Shown here: in pieces, positions 39,377 through 49,488 of the stretch
Layout: the number at the start of each line of letters is the position of its first letter
How positions within the stretch are numbered: position 1 is the first letter of the stretch
NCBI RefSeq assembly: GCF_000003815.2
Contig: NC_049979.1
Coordinates: 18,383,837 to 18,447,836, forward strand
Length of the DNA stretch: 64,000 bases
From: Branchiostoma floridae
Taxonomy: Eukaryota; Chordata; Leptocardii; Amphioxiformes; Branchiostomatidae
Direction: 5' to 3'
Position numbers and translations under genes: made by a program
Notes under the pieces: model-generated
Database searches by the model: none
Seen by the model: the letters and a program-made list of their open reading frames with translations, nothing else
What the model was told of the DNA's origin: nothing

Positions 39377-40284
39377 NNNNNNNNNNNNNNNNNNNNNNNN
39401 NNNNNNNNNNNNNNNNNNNNNNNNNNNNNNNNNNNNNNNNNNNNNNNNNNNNNNNNNNNNNNNNNNNNNNNNNNNNNNNNNNNNNNNNNNNNNNNNNNNN
39501 NNNNNNNNNNNNNNNNNNNNNNNNNNNNNNNNNNNNNNNNNNNNNNNNNNNNNNNNNNNNNNNNNNNNNNNNNNNNNNNNNNNNNNNNNNNNNNNNNNNN
39601 NNNNNNNNNNNNNNNNNNNNNNNNNNNNNNNNNNNNNNNNNNNNNNNNNNNNNNNNNNNNNNNNNNNNNNNNNNNNNNNNNNNNNNNNNNNNNNNNNNNN
39701 NNNNNNNNNNNNNNNNNNNNNNNNNNNNNNNNNNNNNNNNNNNNNNNNNNNNNNNNNNNNNNNNNNNNNNNNNNNNNNNNNNNNNNNNNNNNNNNNNNNN
39801 NNNNNNNNNNNNNNNNNNNNNNNNNNNNNNNNNNNNNNNNNNNNNNNNNNNNNNNNNNNNNNNNNNNNNNNNNNNNNNNNNNNNNNNNNNNNNNNNNNNN
39901 NNNNNNNNNNNNNNNNNNNNNNNNNNNNNNNNNNNNNNNNNNNNNNNNNNNNNNNNNNNNNNNNNNNNNNNNNNNNNNNNNNNNNNNNNNNNNNNNNNNN
40001 NNNNNNNNNNNNNNNNNNNNNNNNNNNNNNNNNNNNNNNNNNNNNNNNNNNNNNNNNNNNNNNNNNNNNNNNNNNNNNNNNNNNNNNNNNNNNNNNNNNN
40101 NNNNNNNNNNNNNNNNNNNNNNNNNNNNNNNNNNNNNNNNNNNNNNNNNNNNNNNNNNNNNNNNNNNNNNNNNNNNNNNNNNNNNNNNNNNNNNNNNNNN
40201 NNNNNNNNNNNNNNNNNNNNNNNNNNNNNNNNNNNNNNNNNNNNNNNNNNNNNNNNNNNNNNNNNNNNNNNNNNNNNNNNNNNN
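39377..40284. other. Assembly gap (908 N), probably spurious
   Basis: Run of N between two copies of the same 226 bases. If those are one locus, the gap does not exist in the genome. Confidence 0.9.
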
Positions 40285-40509
40285 CTGTATGTTGGGCAAC
40301 AGGTACACCTAAGGTAGCAAAACCCATTCAACTTTTTTAACAACTCTACTTTAACTAAATGTAACATGAAAACAGTGCTGCGGCTACCTGGCAGACTGTA
40401 CATATAGTTCACAGAACCATGGTGATTGTACTAGATTAAGACATATACAAAACATTTGCATATTTGGGGAAGTTTCAGTTAGTTTTACTCCTTAACATGC
40501 CATGCCTTA
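40285..40509. repeat. Duplicate flank of N gap (right copy)
   Basis: Second copy of the 39151-39376 sequence, continuing to the right into unique DNA. Confidence 0.9.
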
Positions 40510-40587
40510 AGCACATTAAACAAAACATCAGCAGGGAATCTTTCAAAGAGCTTAAGTCCACAGATATCAAGTCTGCATTCTCCTGAT
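40485..40587 (-). other. Candidate terminal exon, unknown gene
   Basis: On the minus strand a CCCCTAG acceptor is followed by a frame ending in TAA at 40485-40487 that reads LDICGLKLFERFP and NVLKAWHVKE, a protein-like composition. A second frame (DQENADLISVDLSSLKDS) would be the one in phase with the candidate exon at 40963-41050. The family is not recognised, and the 3' part is repeated beyond the gap. Confidence 0.25.
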
Positions 40588-40962
40588 CTAGGGGACAAGA
40601 AGATAAAATCGTAATAGCTACGTAGTTTCTCGAGAGACATGCATATGGTTGAAGTAGATGTACAGCTGTCTGCTCCTCATTTCTGATCATCTGCTACCTA
40701 CTATGGAATGTGAACTACATCATACCCAATGGTCCACTCTTCACTATCTGTACATGCAAACACAGGAACGAGGAAGAGATTTCTGTGGACATGAAGTACA
40801 GGATTTACATGACAGGCTATAATGTCATTACAATTGAGATGTTGTTATCATGAGGCCCAGTAGTCTTACTTATGTGGTCAAATTCATTTAGATTCCAATA
40901 GGCAGGTTATGAAATACAAATATAAAAAGTATAATGCATTTAAATGGTGTCAACTTCCTTAC

Positions 40963-41050
40963 CAGCTGACATGCTGTTTAGCACAGCATTGTTAATCAGA
41001 AATCCACCACCAAAGTGGAGACAATCTTGGTTATTTACAGCGCCAGGTTG
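40963..41050 (-). other. Candidate internal exon, unknown gene
   Basis: An 88-base minus-strand segment with acceptor (GGTAG) and strong donor (GTAAGG). It reads QPGAVNNQDCLHFGGGFL then INNAVLNSMSA. No family recognised. It could be an alternative 3' exon of ZNF839 or part of an independent small gene. Confidence 0.25.
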
Positions 41051-41247
41051 CTACCTAAATGTGGGAGTTATTGTTTATGTTGGCAAGAACAGCACCAAAA
41101 CATGCATACGTTCACTATTATACAGACTTTAAATACCATACTTATCGTTAGACATGTTAGTCACATTTAAAATGGTAGCCTATTTCAAAATACACATTTT
41201 CAGATCTAAAAGGATATTGCAGGAGAGTAATTCAAAGGATTTCCTTC

Positions 41248-41445
41248 TTCAGAACCCTGGAAATAAGACTTTCAGCCAGGGCCAGCAGAGAATCTGTTTG
41301 GCAGCCATGGCAGGTCTGCCTGAGGACCTTTACAGAGTCATGCAGGGAGAGTCTAGCTAGGTCCTCGGGATGACCTGCCTTGGCTGCTGGACAGATTCTC
41401 GGCTGGCCCTGGATAAAAGTCTGGTTTCCAGGGTACTTCTTCTGA
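41248..41445. repeat. Long palindrome, arms about 95 bp
   Basis: The left arm from ACCCTGGAAATAAGAC to GGACC-AG-GTCATG is mirrored by the right arm, whose reverse complement reads ACCCTGGAAACCAGAC, CCAGGGCCAGC, GAGAATCTGT, CAGCC-AGGCAGGT and GAGGACC. Identity is roughly 80 percent and the loop is nearly absent. On both strands the arms open the same frame (PGN-TF-QGQ-RIC-AA-AG-PEDL), so the arms are an inverted duplication of one segment. Confidence 0.75.
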
Positions 41446-41889
41446 GGTTGTTCCCATTGAGGGTGGGTTAACTCTAATCTGACCAATCCATGCATCCCAT
41501 TGATAAGCCACATCAGAATGAGGCTTCAATTGGAGCTGTGCCATGCCAGAATATGGCTCCCACTTCTAAATAATTTTACTTCTGTTGTTTCTCTGGTGAT
41601 ACTGGCAGCTTGGCCACATGTTGGAATGAAAGAGTACAATATGACGGACAGGTGTAAATTGTTTTTAGTAATCATCATTCAAAATTCCCATTGAGATTAG
41701 CTGGAAACAGTTGGAGTACTACATAGCATGCTATACCTTCTAAGCTTTGCAGACACAATAAGAATAAAAACGAAAGAGAGAATTATATATATATACATAT
41801 TATGATAATATCACCTTAGTATTTCCTGAACATTTGAAAGCTGATTTTTATAGATGCCAGAGTACATATTTGCTGATTTGCTGCTTGAT

Positions 41890-44800
41890 CTACTCATGCA
41901 TAGTGATCTGTTGCTGTGCTAGTAATGTCTGGATGGCCTCTATTGTGAACCCTGGAGCGTCAATCTTCATGCCTGAGCCATCTGGATTGGTCACCAGGAA
42001 CTGTCCATCTGCAATCTGTGTTACCGTGGCACCTGGGTGTGACATCAGGGTCACGCCCTCTTNNNNNNNNNNNNNNNNNNNNNNNNNNNNNNNNNNNNNN
42101 NNNNNNNNNNNNNNNNNNNNNNNNNNNNNNNNNNNNNNNNNNNNNNNNNNNNNNNNNNNNNNCCTGGAGAGACTACTTCAACAACTCTTCTTTCATGGGT
42201 GGTGTGGGTGGCATCTGATGGATCTGTTACCAATAACTTGTACTGAATGGAGTCTGAGGCTTGTACCTGTGCGGCTTCCTTTCCCTTCTGAGGAAAACAT
42301 CAATAGACAAATACAAGGGAATGAAATATACATGTATATTAATGGGAATCTGATACAGTGAAGTGACACCAGCATTTACTCCAATCTATGCTTGCTTGGC
42401 CTGTTAAAAGTTGTAAAATTTCCTTTTGTGCACCATCTAGCGATTCCCAGCAATACTGCACAAGGTACTTCCCGAACAAGGTCGAGTTAATGAGGTATAA
42501 TTCTTCAGACCCTCATATTGATCTTGCAATAAGTCATACACTTTCCACAGCAATTTTTTCTTAGAATTGGTAAGGACACCATAAAACATCACCAAGCATT
42601 GTTCTGCATAAGGTCTATCTAAATACAGATATACGCATGTATAGGAAATCCCAATGATTGAGCCATGTTTCCTGCTTGCTATTAGCACTCAAGTTGCAAG
42701 AAGGTAACTTTAAAGGGGCATTCCACTCCAGAAACGAGTATTATTATTCCTCAGACAATAAATAATTATGTTTGAATCAAGTTTGTTTGGTCAAATTTAC
42801 CACAAGTTTAAGCTTAAACGAAGAGGGAACATTGTAGCAAACGAGTTCTTGAATTCTCTTGAGGACCCTTCCAATGCATTGTGCGCTGCTGAGGGAGGAC
42901 GTGGCTTTGACCATGGGAACAGGTACCGGTTAGTACTAGTATAGATTTCGATACTATGATGTTTTAGGATCACTTTTTGAGTAGACTGTATGTGTGTGCA
43001 CAAACGTCATTAGAACGTTTGTGGGTCATTCTGTAGTAATTTGTTGATGTATAAAAGTAGCCTTTTTAGAGAAGAATGATCCACAAAAGTGACCACATCT
43101 CTGGATTCCAAGAACCGCTGAGCTTCAAACTTTGTGTGTTCCTTCCTAAACGTCCGATAGCCACCCTACCACTTTCGTTCGCTCAGCGGTTCTACCGTTA
43201 GCGAGAAATTGTGCCCAACGTCGGCCATACAAGCAGTTTTGGCGCCGCCATTTTACGTTGACCGACTTTCAACTCCTTATAGTTAAGTGGCCAAATATCC
43301 CCATCCCAAGATGATATAGTCTTCAAACGTTTTTTGTATTTCCCTACATGTGTGATTATCACTTGACTGCTTTGTCAAGCTTATCCCGACTACCGTTAGC
43401 GAGAAGGTGTGACGGAAGTCGCGAACTCATATACAGCGCAGTACATTAGAAGCGGGTCCGCATGGGGGTGCTCTAATTTAGAAAAGAATATTGTCTAAAA
43501 GACAAATCAGGTAACTTTGCGAAAAGTCGAGTGTATTAGTATCCCAAAAAATCTCATCTATCAGAAAATAATACTCGCTTCTGGAGTGGAATGCCCCTTT
43601 AATAGCATACTAGACGTAACTCTCACCTGTAGAAGTTCTGGTGTGATACCAACAGACTTGGCCACAGTCTCACTCTGTATGACCAGGCTGGGCTGGCTTG
43701 GTGTGACAGCTGGCTGCTGTAACATGTACTCCTCTGCCATCTTCTGCACGTGTTTGTGCAGAACCTCGTACTCCTGGTACACATCAGGGAAATGGGCTCT
43801 ACACAAATAACAGATTTAGAAAAAAGGATTACAGTCATTATCATCTACTATCCATTCTTTCAAGGAACATCAGCAAATGACAATGACATATTCACTTTAT
43901 CCTGTTTGTATTGCATACCCAATAAACTACCTCATGGAGTAACACACCAGGTTTCTACTAAACAACACAAGCTGCATATCCGGACAGATCTATTTGATCT
44001 TCTAACACTGGGAAAGACCTCTACTCTTTTCGAGAAGTATGGTGGGTTCCTTTGTGTGCTCATGGTGTGGCTCTCTTCCAAAATGGGACCTACATTTTGT
44101 CCTATTCGAAGGACATCCCTAATGGCAGTTGGGTACTCACTGTCACCTGAGTGAAGTGAGGAAAACTGCATGTGTTAAGTGCACAACTTATGGGCAACAA
44201 ATAGGCACGTCAGGAGAATCAAACACAGGAACTCGAGGGTCTGGCCCAAACACCCTTAGGCTACCATTACGTCACACTGATGACACGGGTGGTGTTCATT
44301 CTGAACCATCCATTCCATAAGAAAGGCTACACGTTTGATCTACAGTTTACCTAATGTACAGACTGAAAATCTGAAATATCCTGTAACACATGCTGACCTT
44401 GAGGGCCGTCCTCGCTCCACCTTCATGAGCAGGAACTCCCAGAGCGTGATGGCCTTGGTGAGGCGGGGCAGCGCCAGTTCCATCAGCTCCTCATCATTCA
44501 TCTGCTTCAACAGCTGACAGGAAGATACAAACTTTCTCATTCCTCTATCCATGAAATTATGCACATAATCAATAGTTCTATCATCATCATCATCATCATC
44601 ATCACAACAGTTCAAGGACATCTGCACCAAGTCACTAGTAAAACAGGTTCTGTCCTTACAAAATGATATCAATAGCTATTACAAGTCTTCAAGTTTAACA
44701 GATGGACGCAAAAGTCACTAGGCTACTCTACAGCTCAAAAGATAGGAAAGAGTTGTCATCCATAGGAGAGGCTGCTTTAGTAATACACATACTAGTAACA

Positions 44801-47370
44801 AGTCATTCAAATTTCAATACTGTACCTCTCTGAACTTGGCCTTTCTTCTGGCCTCACCATGCTGTGTGGGGGGTCTGCCTGGTCCCCTCTTGACAGGAGT
44901 CTCACTACCTACTGCCGCCCGATTGTTGGATGCGGTGCTGGGTGTCTGTGGTGGGGGTCCGCTTGTTTCAATTGTGCCTAAATTTAGTCAATGAAGATGA
45001 TATCAAGAACTGTTGGGGTTACCTTCTAACTATGTAACAAATCAGATCCGAGAAAACATTTTACAGAGGTTTCTAGAAAGACCAATAAATAATGGCATCA
45101 TCATCTGACATTAAGGATGAAGCAGTTTTGGATGACAGAAAACAATTCCACTTTGTTATAAAATGTATCTCAGGCTGTTCAGGTGAAAACAAATTAGTAA
45201 CCCAATACAACTGTTTTACATTATGTCAAATTGCACTTATTGTGACTTATATTCCACATGGGTATGCAATCTGCAGGGTTTCAGCAAGATGGTCTATAAC
45301 CTCCTTGGCTTGTTTCATACAAAATGGACTACAACAATATCATCAGACCAACCCCATCATCATTGAGTTACATTAATACTAGTAGTAATAGAGCTCATGC
45401 ATACAAACCTAATGATGTAGAAAATAGAGTATTTAGACTTCCTAAGACATCCTGGTCAAGATGTAAATGTTTGTATTTACTGTATGCATTAATTATGGAG
45501 TAAGGAAGACAAGAAACTTACCAGAAAAGCTGGTGACAGTTCCTATAGGTGAAGATAAAACATCAGCATTGCCTTGGGAACGCCTGTCTTTTTCTACCGG
45601 AGTACCAGGTGTTTTCTCATCACCTTCCTCTGGCTCCAAGTGCCCGTGTTCAGGGTACAGTCTATAGTGACGTCCCAGTCCTGCTCTACCAATGTATGCC
45701 TTCTCACAGGTCTCACACTTCCAGCCTCTGGGCTTTTCTGACATCAGTGGAACATACGGTTTGTCGTCTTTGGACAGCTTTGCAGCATCATCATCTGAAT
45801 CAGGGCTGTAGTCAGAGTACTCCCCTTCAGAGGAGTCTTGGCTGTCTGCCAAGTCCTCTGTCTTGATAACTTTGTAGTCTCTGACTCTGTAGGATGGTGG
45901 TCTGGAGACTCGTCCTGATCTTGTCATCTGTTTGTGAGGTTTCTTCTCTTTATCTTCAGAATCATCAACTTCTCCATTCTGTTTTTCAGCCAAAGCAGCC
46001 TTTGGTTTACGGCCTCTTTTCTTTGGCTGGTTCTGAGGAATCACTAGCACTTGCTGTTGTTGGCGCACTAGCTGTGCCTGCTGTTGTAACACCTGTGTAG
46101 CCCCTGTTGGCTGGGCAATATGAACTGTCTGACCTTGTGGAGCAATGATGTACTGGATTTGTTGTCCTGGCTTATGTAGAATTTGGATCGGTTGTGTGTT
46201 TTGCCCAGTTCTGTGAATAAGGTACACTGTTTGTTTACCTGTGTTACTGTTAGCACTACCAGAACCAGTCTGTGGTACCACATGTACATTTGGTTGTGAT
46301 GTTGGTGGAGCCGCTGTCACCGTTTGTACCTGTTGTTGTACATTAGACTGACCAGGCTTCTGCAGGACATATACAGTGTGTCCACCTGCAGGTTTTTGGG
46401 TAGGTTGCTGGAGAATGTATGTGGTGTTACCAACTGTTATAGTCTGTCTGGCCTGTGACTGTTGGTTAGTAGACTGTTGTGCAGCAGTTTGTGTTACAGC
46501 CTGTGCCACCTGCTGTATCACCTGTGATGCCTGCCCAAGTGACTGTGATGTCGTTGCCACCTGAACACCTGTGCCTACTGTGGTCTGTGCTACCTGTGGC
46601 TGCATACTTGCCTGTATGTCCTGTACAGGTCCTGTAGACTGTCCACTGTCCGACAGTACCTGCATCTGATCTTGAATCACTACTGAACCTTCCTGTTCTG
46701 CTAGCTGCTGATTGATTTGTTCCTGGAGCAATGCCTGTGTCTGTTCATCCAAAGCTATTGTCTGTTGGTCAACCACCTGTCCTTCCAGCGTTTGCTGCTC
46801 CTGTGACTGGATAAGTGCATGTGTCACACCTTCCTCGTTTATGATGTGATTTTGCTGGTGGACAATGGTCTGCTGGTCAAAGATCTGCTGCTGCAATAAG
46901 TCATTCTGCTGTTGCTGCAGTAGCTCTGCCTGCTGTTCCTCCGTTAGCTGCTGGGCCTGTTCTTCCAGAAGCCTGGCCTCTTCATGGGTTAGCTGCGTTT
47001 CTCCGACCATCCCAGTACCCTGAACGTACATAACCCCGTTCCCTTCCCCTCCAGTCATTTCATCTGTTAGAATAGTACTCACTGCAGAAGACGTCAGGTC
47101 GGACGACACTGGGGTGGGCGTTTCTACGTACTCTGTCATAACATCCTCGGTAAGCGTACCCTGTAGGTCGGCGGAAACCGAAGTAGTTTGATCGCCATTG
47201 CTCGACGAAACAGTAACCAATGAGTTAGACATCTTGTCAAACGTCTTAGACACGACAGACTCACTGTCAGAGGGTTCCGTTGAAACAGTGCCTTCTTGTA
47301 TTACATCCATCGGAGCACTATTTACATTGTTCAGAGAAACACCATCTTCCTCGCTCGTGGGTTCCGCCAT
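41890..47370 (-). CDS. ZNF839: ZNF839-like zinc-finger protein (100-N gap inside)
   Basis: Nuclear C2H2 protein of unknown function (NY-REN-50 antigen in human). Exons: 47370-45522, 44977-44826, 44513-44398, 43798-43627, 42296 into the gap, then gap to 41890. Exon 1 alone encodes 616 residues. In order it shows a Ser/Thr-rich acidic N-terminus, a Gln-rich stretch (about 128-230), degenerate repeats of the type T-Y-L-P-Q (310-420), an AT-hook-like KKRGRKPK (450-457), an acidic patch (515-530), and one zinc finger with C552, C555, H568, H575 (CETCEKAYIGRAGLGRHYRL). Later exons add a second basic GRPP motif (VKRGPGRPP), the LTKAITLWEFLLMKVERGRP segment and a tail ending QQQITMHE. It converges on CINP, also its neighbour in human. 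The start codon lies in a TISU/YY1-like box. Confidence 0.88.
42063..42162. other. Assembly gap (100 N) in ZNF839
   Basis: Exactly 100 N, the usual placeholder for unknown size. Coding sequence runs into it on both sides (VVEVVSP before, EGVTLMSHPG after, in transcript order), so part of the ZNF839 C-terminal coding sequence is missing. Confidence 0.97.
42714..43598. mobile_element. 885-bp non-autonomous element with TTAA duplication
   Basis: The ends AGGGGCATTCCACTCCAGAA (42714) and its reverse complement ending at 43598 (one mismatch) form inverted repeats extending through CGAGTATTATT, about 32 bases. TTAA borders both sides (42710-42713, 43599-43602). A TTAA target is typical of piggyBac and Kolobok-type elements; the terminus is not the classical piggyBac one. 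The interior has two CGTTAGCGAGAA phrases and no transposase. Inserted in a ZNF839 intron. Confidence 0.85.
44580..44604. repeat. Microsatellite (ATC)n in ZNF839 intron
   Basis: About eight ATC/CAT units. On the minus strand it would read as poly-Asp, but it lies upstream of the acceptor of the exon 44513-44398 and is intronic. Confidence 0.85.
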
Positions 47371-47374
47371 CTTG
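47363..47374 (-). promoter_or_regulatory. TISU/YY1-type element at ZNF839 start
   Basis: Minus-strand CAAGATGGCGGA contains the ATG of ZNF839 and fits the SAASATGGCGGC consensus at 11 of 12 positions. In other animals this box serves both as an initiator-proximal YY1 site and as a start signal for mRNAs with very short leaders. Inverted CCAAT motifs (ATTGG at about 47573 and 47634) lie further upstream. Confidence 0.6.
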
Positions 47375-49488
47375 GATCGGTAGTAGTGCCTGTTGGGTAC
47401 AGCTTACCCTGAATTCTCGTCACGATTTTCGCAAATTTTTGGTCAGAATCGCCGGGAAAATGAGTCTATAGTAGAAAATACTTCAATCAGGCGCTTCCAG
47501 ATGATATTTTAGCCCCACTAAAAGCCCGGATTAACGGAAATAGCATTCGTTTACCGGTCGTGGATTGGACCAAATCCGCGCTGGTCCGAAGCTAATTATC
47601 ATATCCTGTGACGCTATTCTCCCCAGAGAGCTGATTGGTTACCTGCGTGGGCCGTAAGAAATCAGTTACACGTTTTGCGTCACCCGTAGATCGGTAAGTC
47701 TAAGAAGATTATCATGATTATGTGAAAGCTCCCTTATCGTCATGATCGTATGAGTTGACCACACAATCAATGGTCCCTTTAAAGTAATGGCTAGATTTTG
47801 ACACTGAATCTTGGAAGATCAAGTAGCTTTTATCAAGATAAAAGCTGAAAATTCGATTCCCCTTCCAATGTCAGACACTGTGATGGTTGAGGAATTTGGC
47901 AGTATATAAACGTTAGGTAACATTACTTAGGGACTAGGTAGGTAGGTAGGTAACATTACTTTCATGTTGCGACACACAGTAGTGCATATCTATGGCGTAT
48001 GACCTTTGAACGTAGAATCATGAAAAATATGGTTTCAATGTTAAGGGTAATGGATTAAGCTTTCTAACGTTAGATATGTAGAACTGTACAATTGATAACG
48101 TGTGTTAGAGATAACAGACTGTCAGATTGATCAAATTTAAGTTTCTTACCTTATTGTGCTGAATGTAGTTATTTTTCTCAACATTTAATGTTACATGTAA
48201 GAGAGGTTGCTAGGGATTCATAGTTGCCCATTCAATTAGGAATAAGTTAACATTGAGATTTATGAGAAGTTAGTTACTTCAATCTTGATCATGAAACTTT
48301 CCTGAGGAGACTGTCATGTAAATGTATGTCCTAAAGAATCAAATTGAGGGTGAGAGATGACATTATCATGTATAGGGGTGGGTACCAGAAATCCAGCGCC
48401 ACTGGGTTATGTTAATGAGTTAGTGACGTCACTGCCTTGACTGTCATGGATCCCATGATCCTCTTCGCCCTCTTCTATCATGGCTGTGATTGAGTGAACA
48501 TCATGGAATAAACGCCTCTTCCAATCAAGTTGCATCGGCTCCTGTGATTCACTATCGCGTCCCCTTAAAACGTGTGAATGCCTGATCAAATAATCTGTTA
48601 ATTTCCTATTAAGTCCAACATCCGGTCACCTAATTTTTTCAGGTCGTTTTTCTGGACCGGTCCAATGAGAAAAAACAAGTTTTGTATCGGTATGCTGTAC
48701 CAATACCCAGGCATACTAATCATGTACATTTCAATTATACCAGAATCATGCAAGAATGGCCAAGCTATTATTCTATATGGTCTCCATCCAAATACAAAAC
48801 GTTTTCCAATAATACTTTTCAAAGAAAAAGAAGATGGCAATGTTCTTTTTATTCTGATGGTACTTCATGTGCCTTAAGTAAGAAAGCTCACACTGTCATC
48901 AACCAGGCTGTAGTACCGGTATTATAGATGTAACATCAACTCTCAAAATTCCACCAGATGCCATAATACATTGTACTACCACAAGAGAAAAAGAAGTAAG
49001 AAATAAAGGATTGTACCAATGCAACATGAGGTACACACACTTCAGACACAGCTGTTCAAAACAATCTTGAGAAGGCCTCTGTAAGTTTTTTTTCATGTGA
49101 TGATATTATGGCACCCAGAGGTTCATGCCCTCCTACATTCTCATTATATTTCTTGCTCAGCTGCTGGAAATTAAACCTTTGAAGCTCTTACATGTTATGA
49201 TTTCTATTTAGGACTCACAGGAAGAAAAAAAGACTACTTTGGCATCTCTTTACCTACTTTCATCACCACATGCTTAATCTTAAGACAGATGCAAAACATT
49301 AAGGAACCAGCAAAATGCTATTCTCTCACTGGCTATGTTGCCTGAACAGAAGGTTACATCAGAATACTGCCATGTCACATCCATGCCAAAATTCTGCCAC
49401 AATACCTGGTCATGCCAGCAGTAACAGCTTACAAAATATATTGGAATATTAACAAATGTAATAGCACATCAACAGTGACAACAACTGT
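47371..49488. other. ZNF839 upstream region to ACTR10 stop
   Basis: Holds the presumed ZNF839 promoter, a GGTA tandem run (47935-47952), a 22-base perfect hairpin AGCTTTTATC-AA-GATAAAAGCT (47825-47846) resembling the hairpin family but without flanking repeats, and a hAT-like remnant at 48370-48712. No gene recognised. Confidence 0.55.
48370..48712. mobile_element. hAT-like MITE remnant
   Basis: The left end GTATAGGGGTGGGTACCAG and the right end, which in reverse reads TGCCTGGGTATTGGTACAGC, resemble the CAGGGGTGGGTACCGGTAC termini of many non-autonomous hAT elements. The subterminal TTTCTGGACCGGTCCAATGA is also typical. Arms are divergent and no target duplication was seen, so borders are approximate. 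Confidence 0.5.

Larger units (their letters stand above)
37992..41889. other. Region between tetraspanin and ZNF839 stop
   Basis: Contains a 908-N gap (39377-40284) with the same sequence on both borders, two candidate exons of unknown identity, a long palindrome (41248-41445) and probably the ZNF839 3' untranslated region. No recognised gene. Confidence 0.6.

Noticed and set aside
44340-44672. Poly-Asp containing frame
   Set aside because: The Asp run comes from the ATC microsatellite upstream of the real splice acceptor at 44513; only the segment after the acceptor is coding.
46376-46564. Cys-rich plus-strand frame within ZNF839 exon 1
   Set aside because: Antisense shadow of the Gln/Thr-rich coding exon; Cys codons are the complement of Gln/Thr-rich sequence.
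47825-47846. Fourth copy of the hairpin family
   Set aside because: A perfect 10-bp hairpin with a similar core, but it lacks the CAA/TTG ends and any 7-bp flanking repeat.
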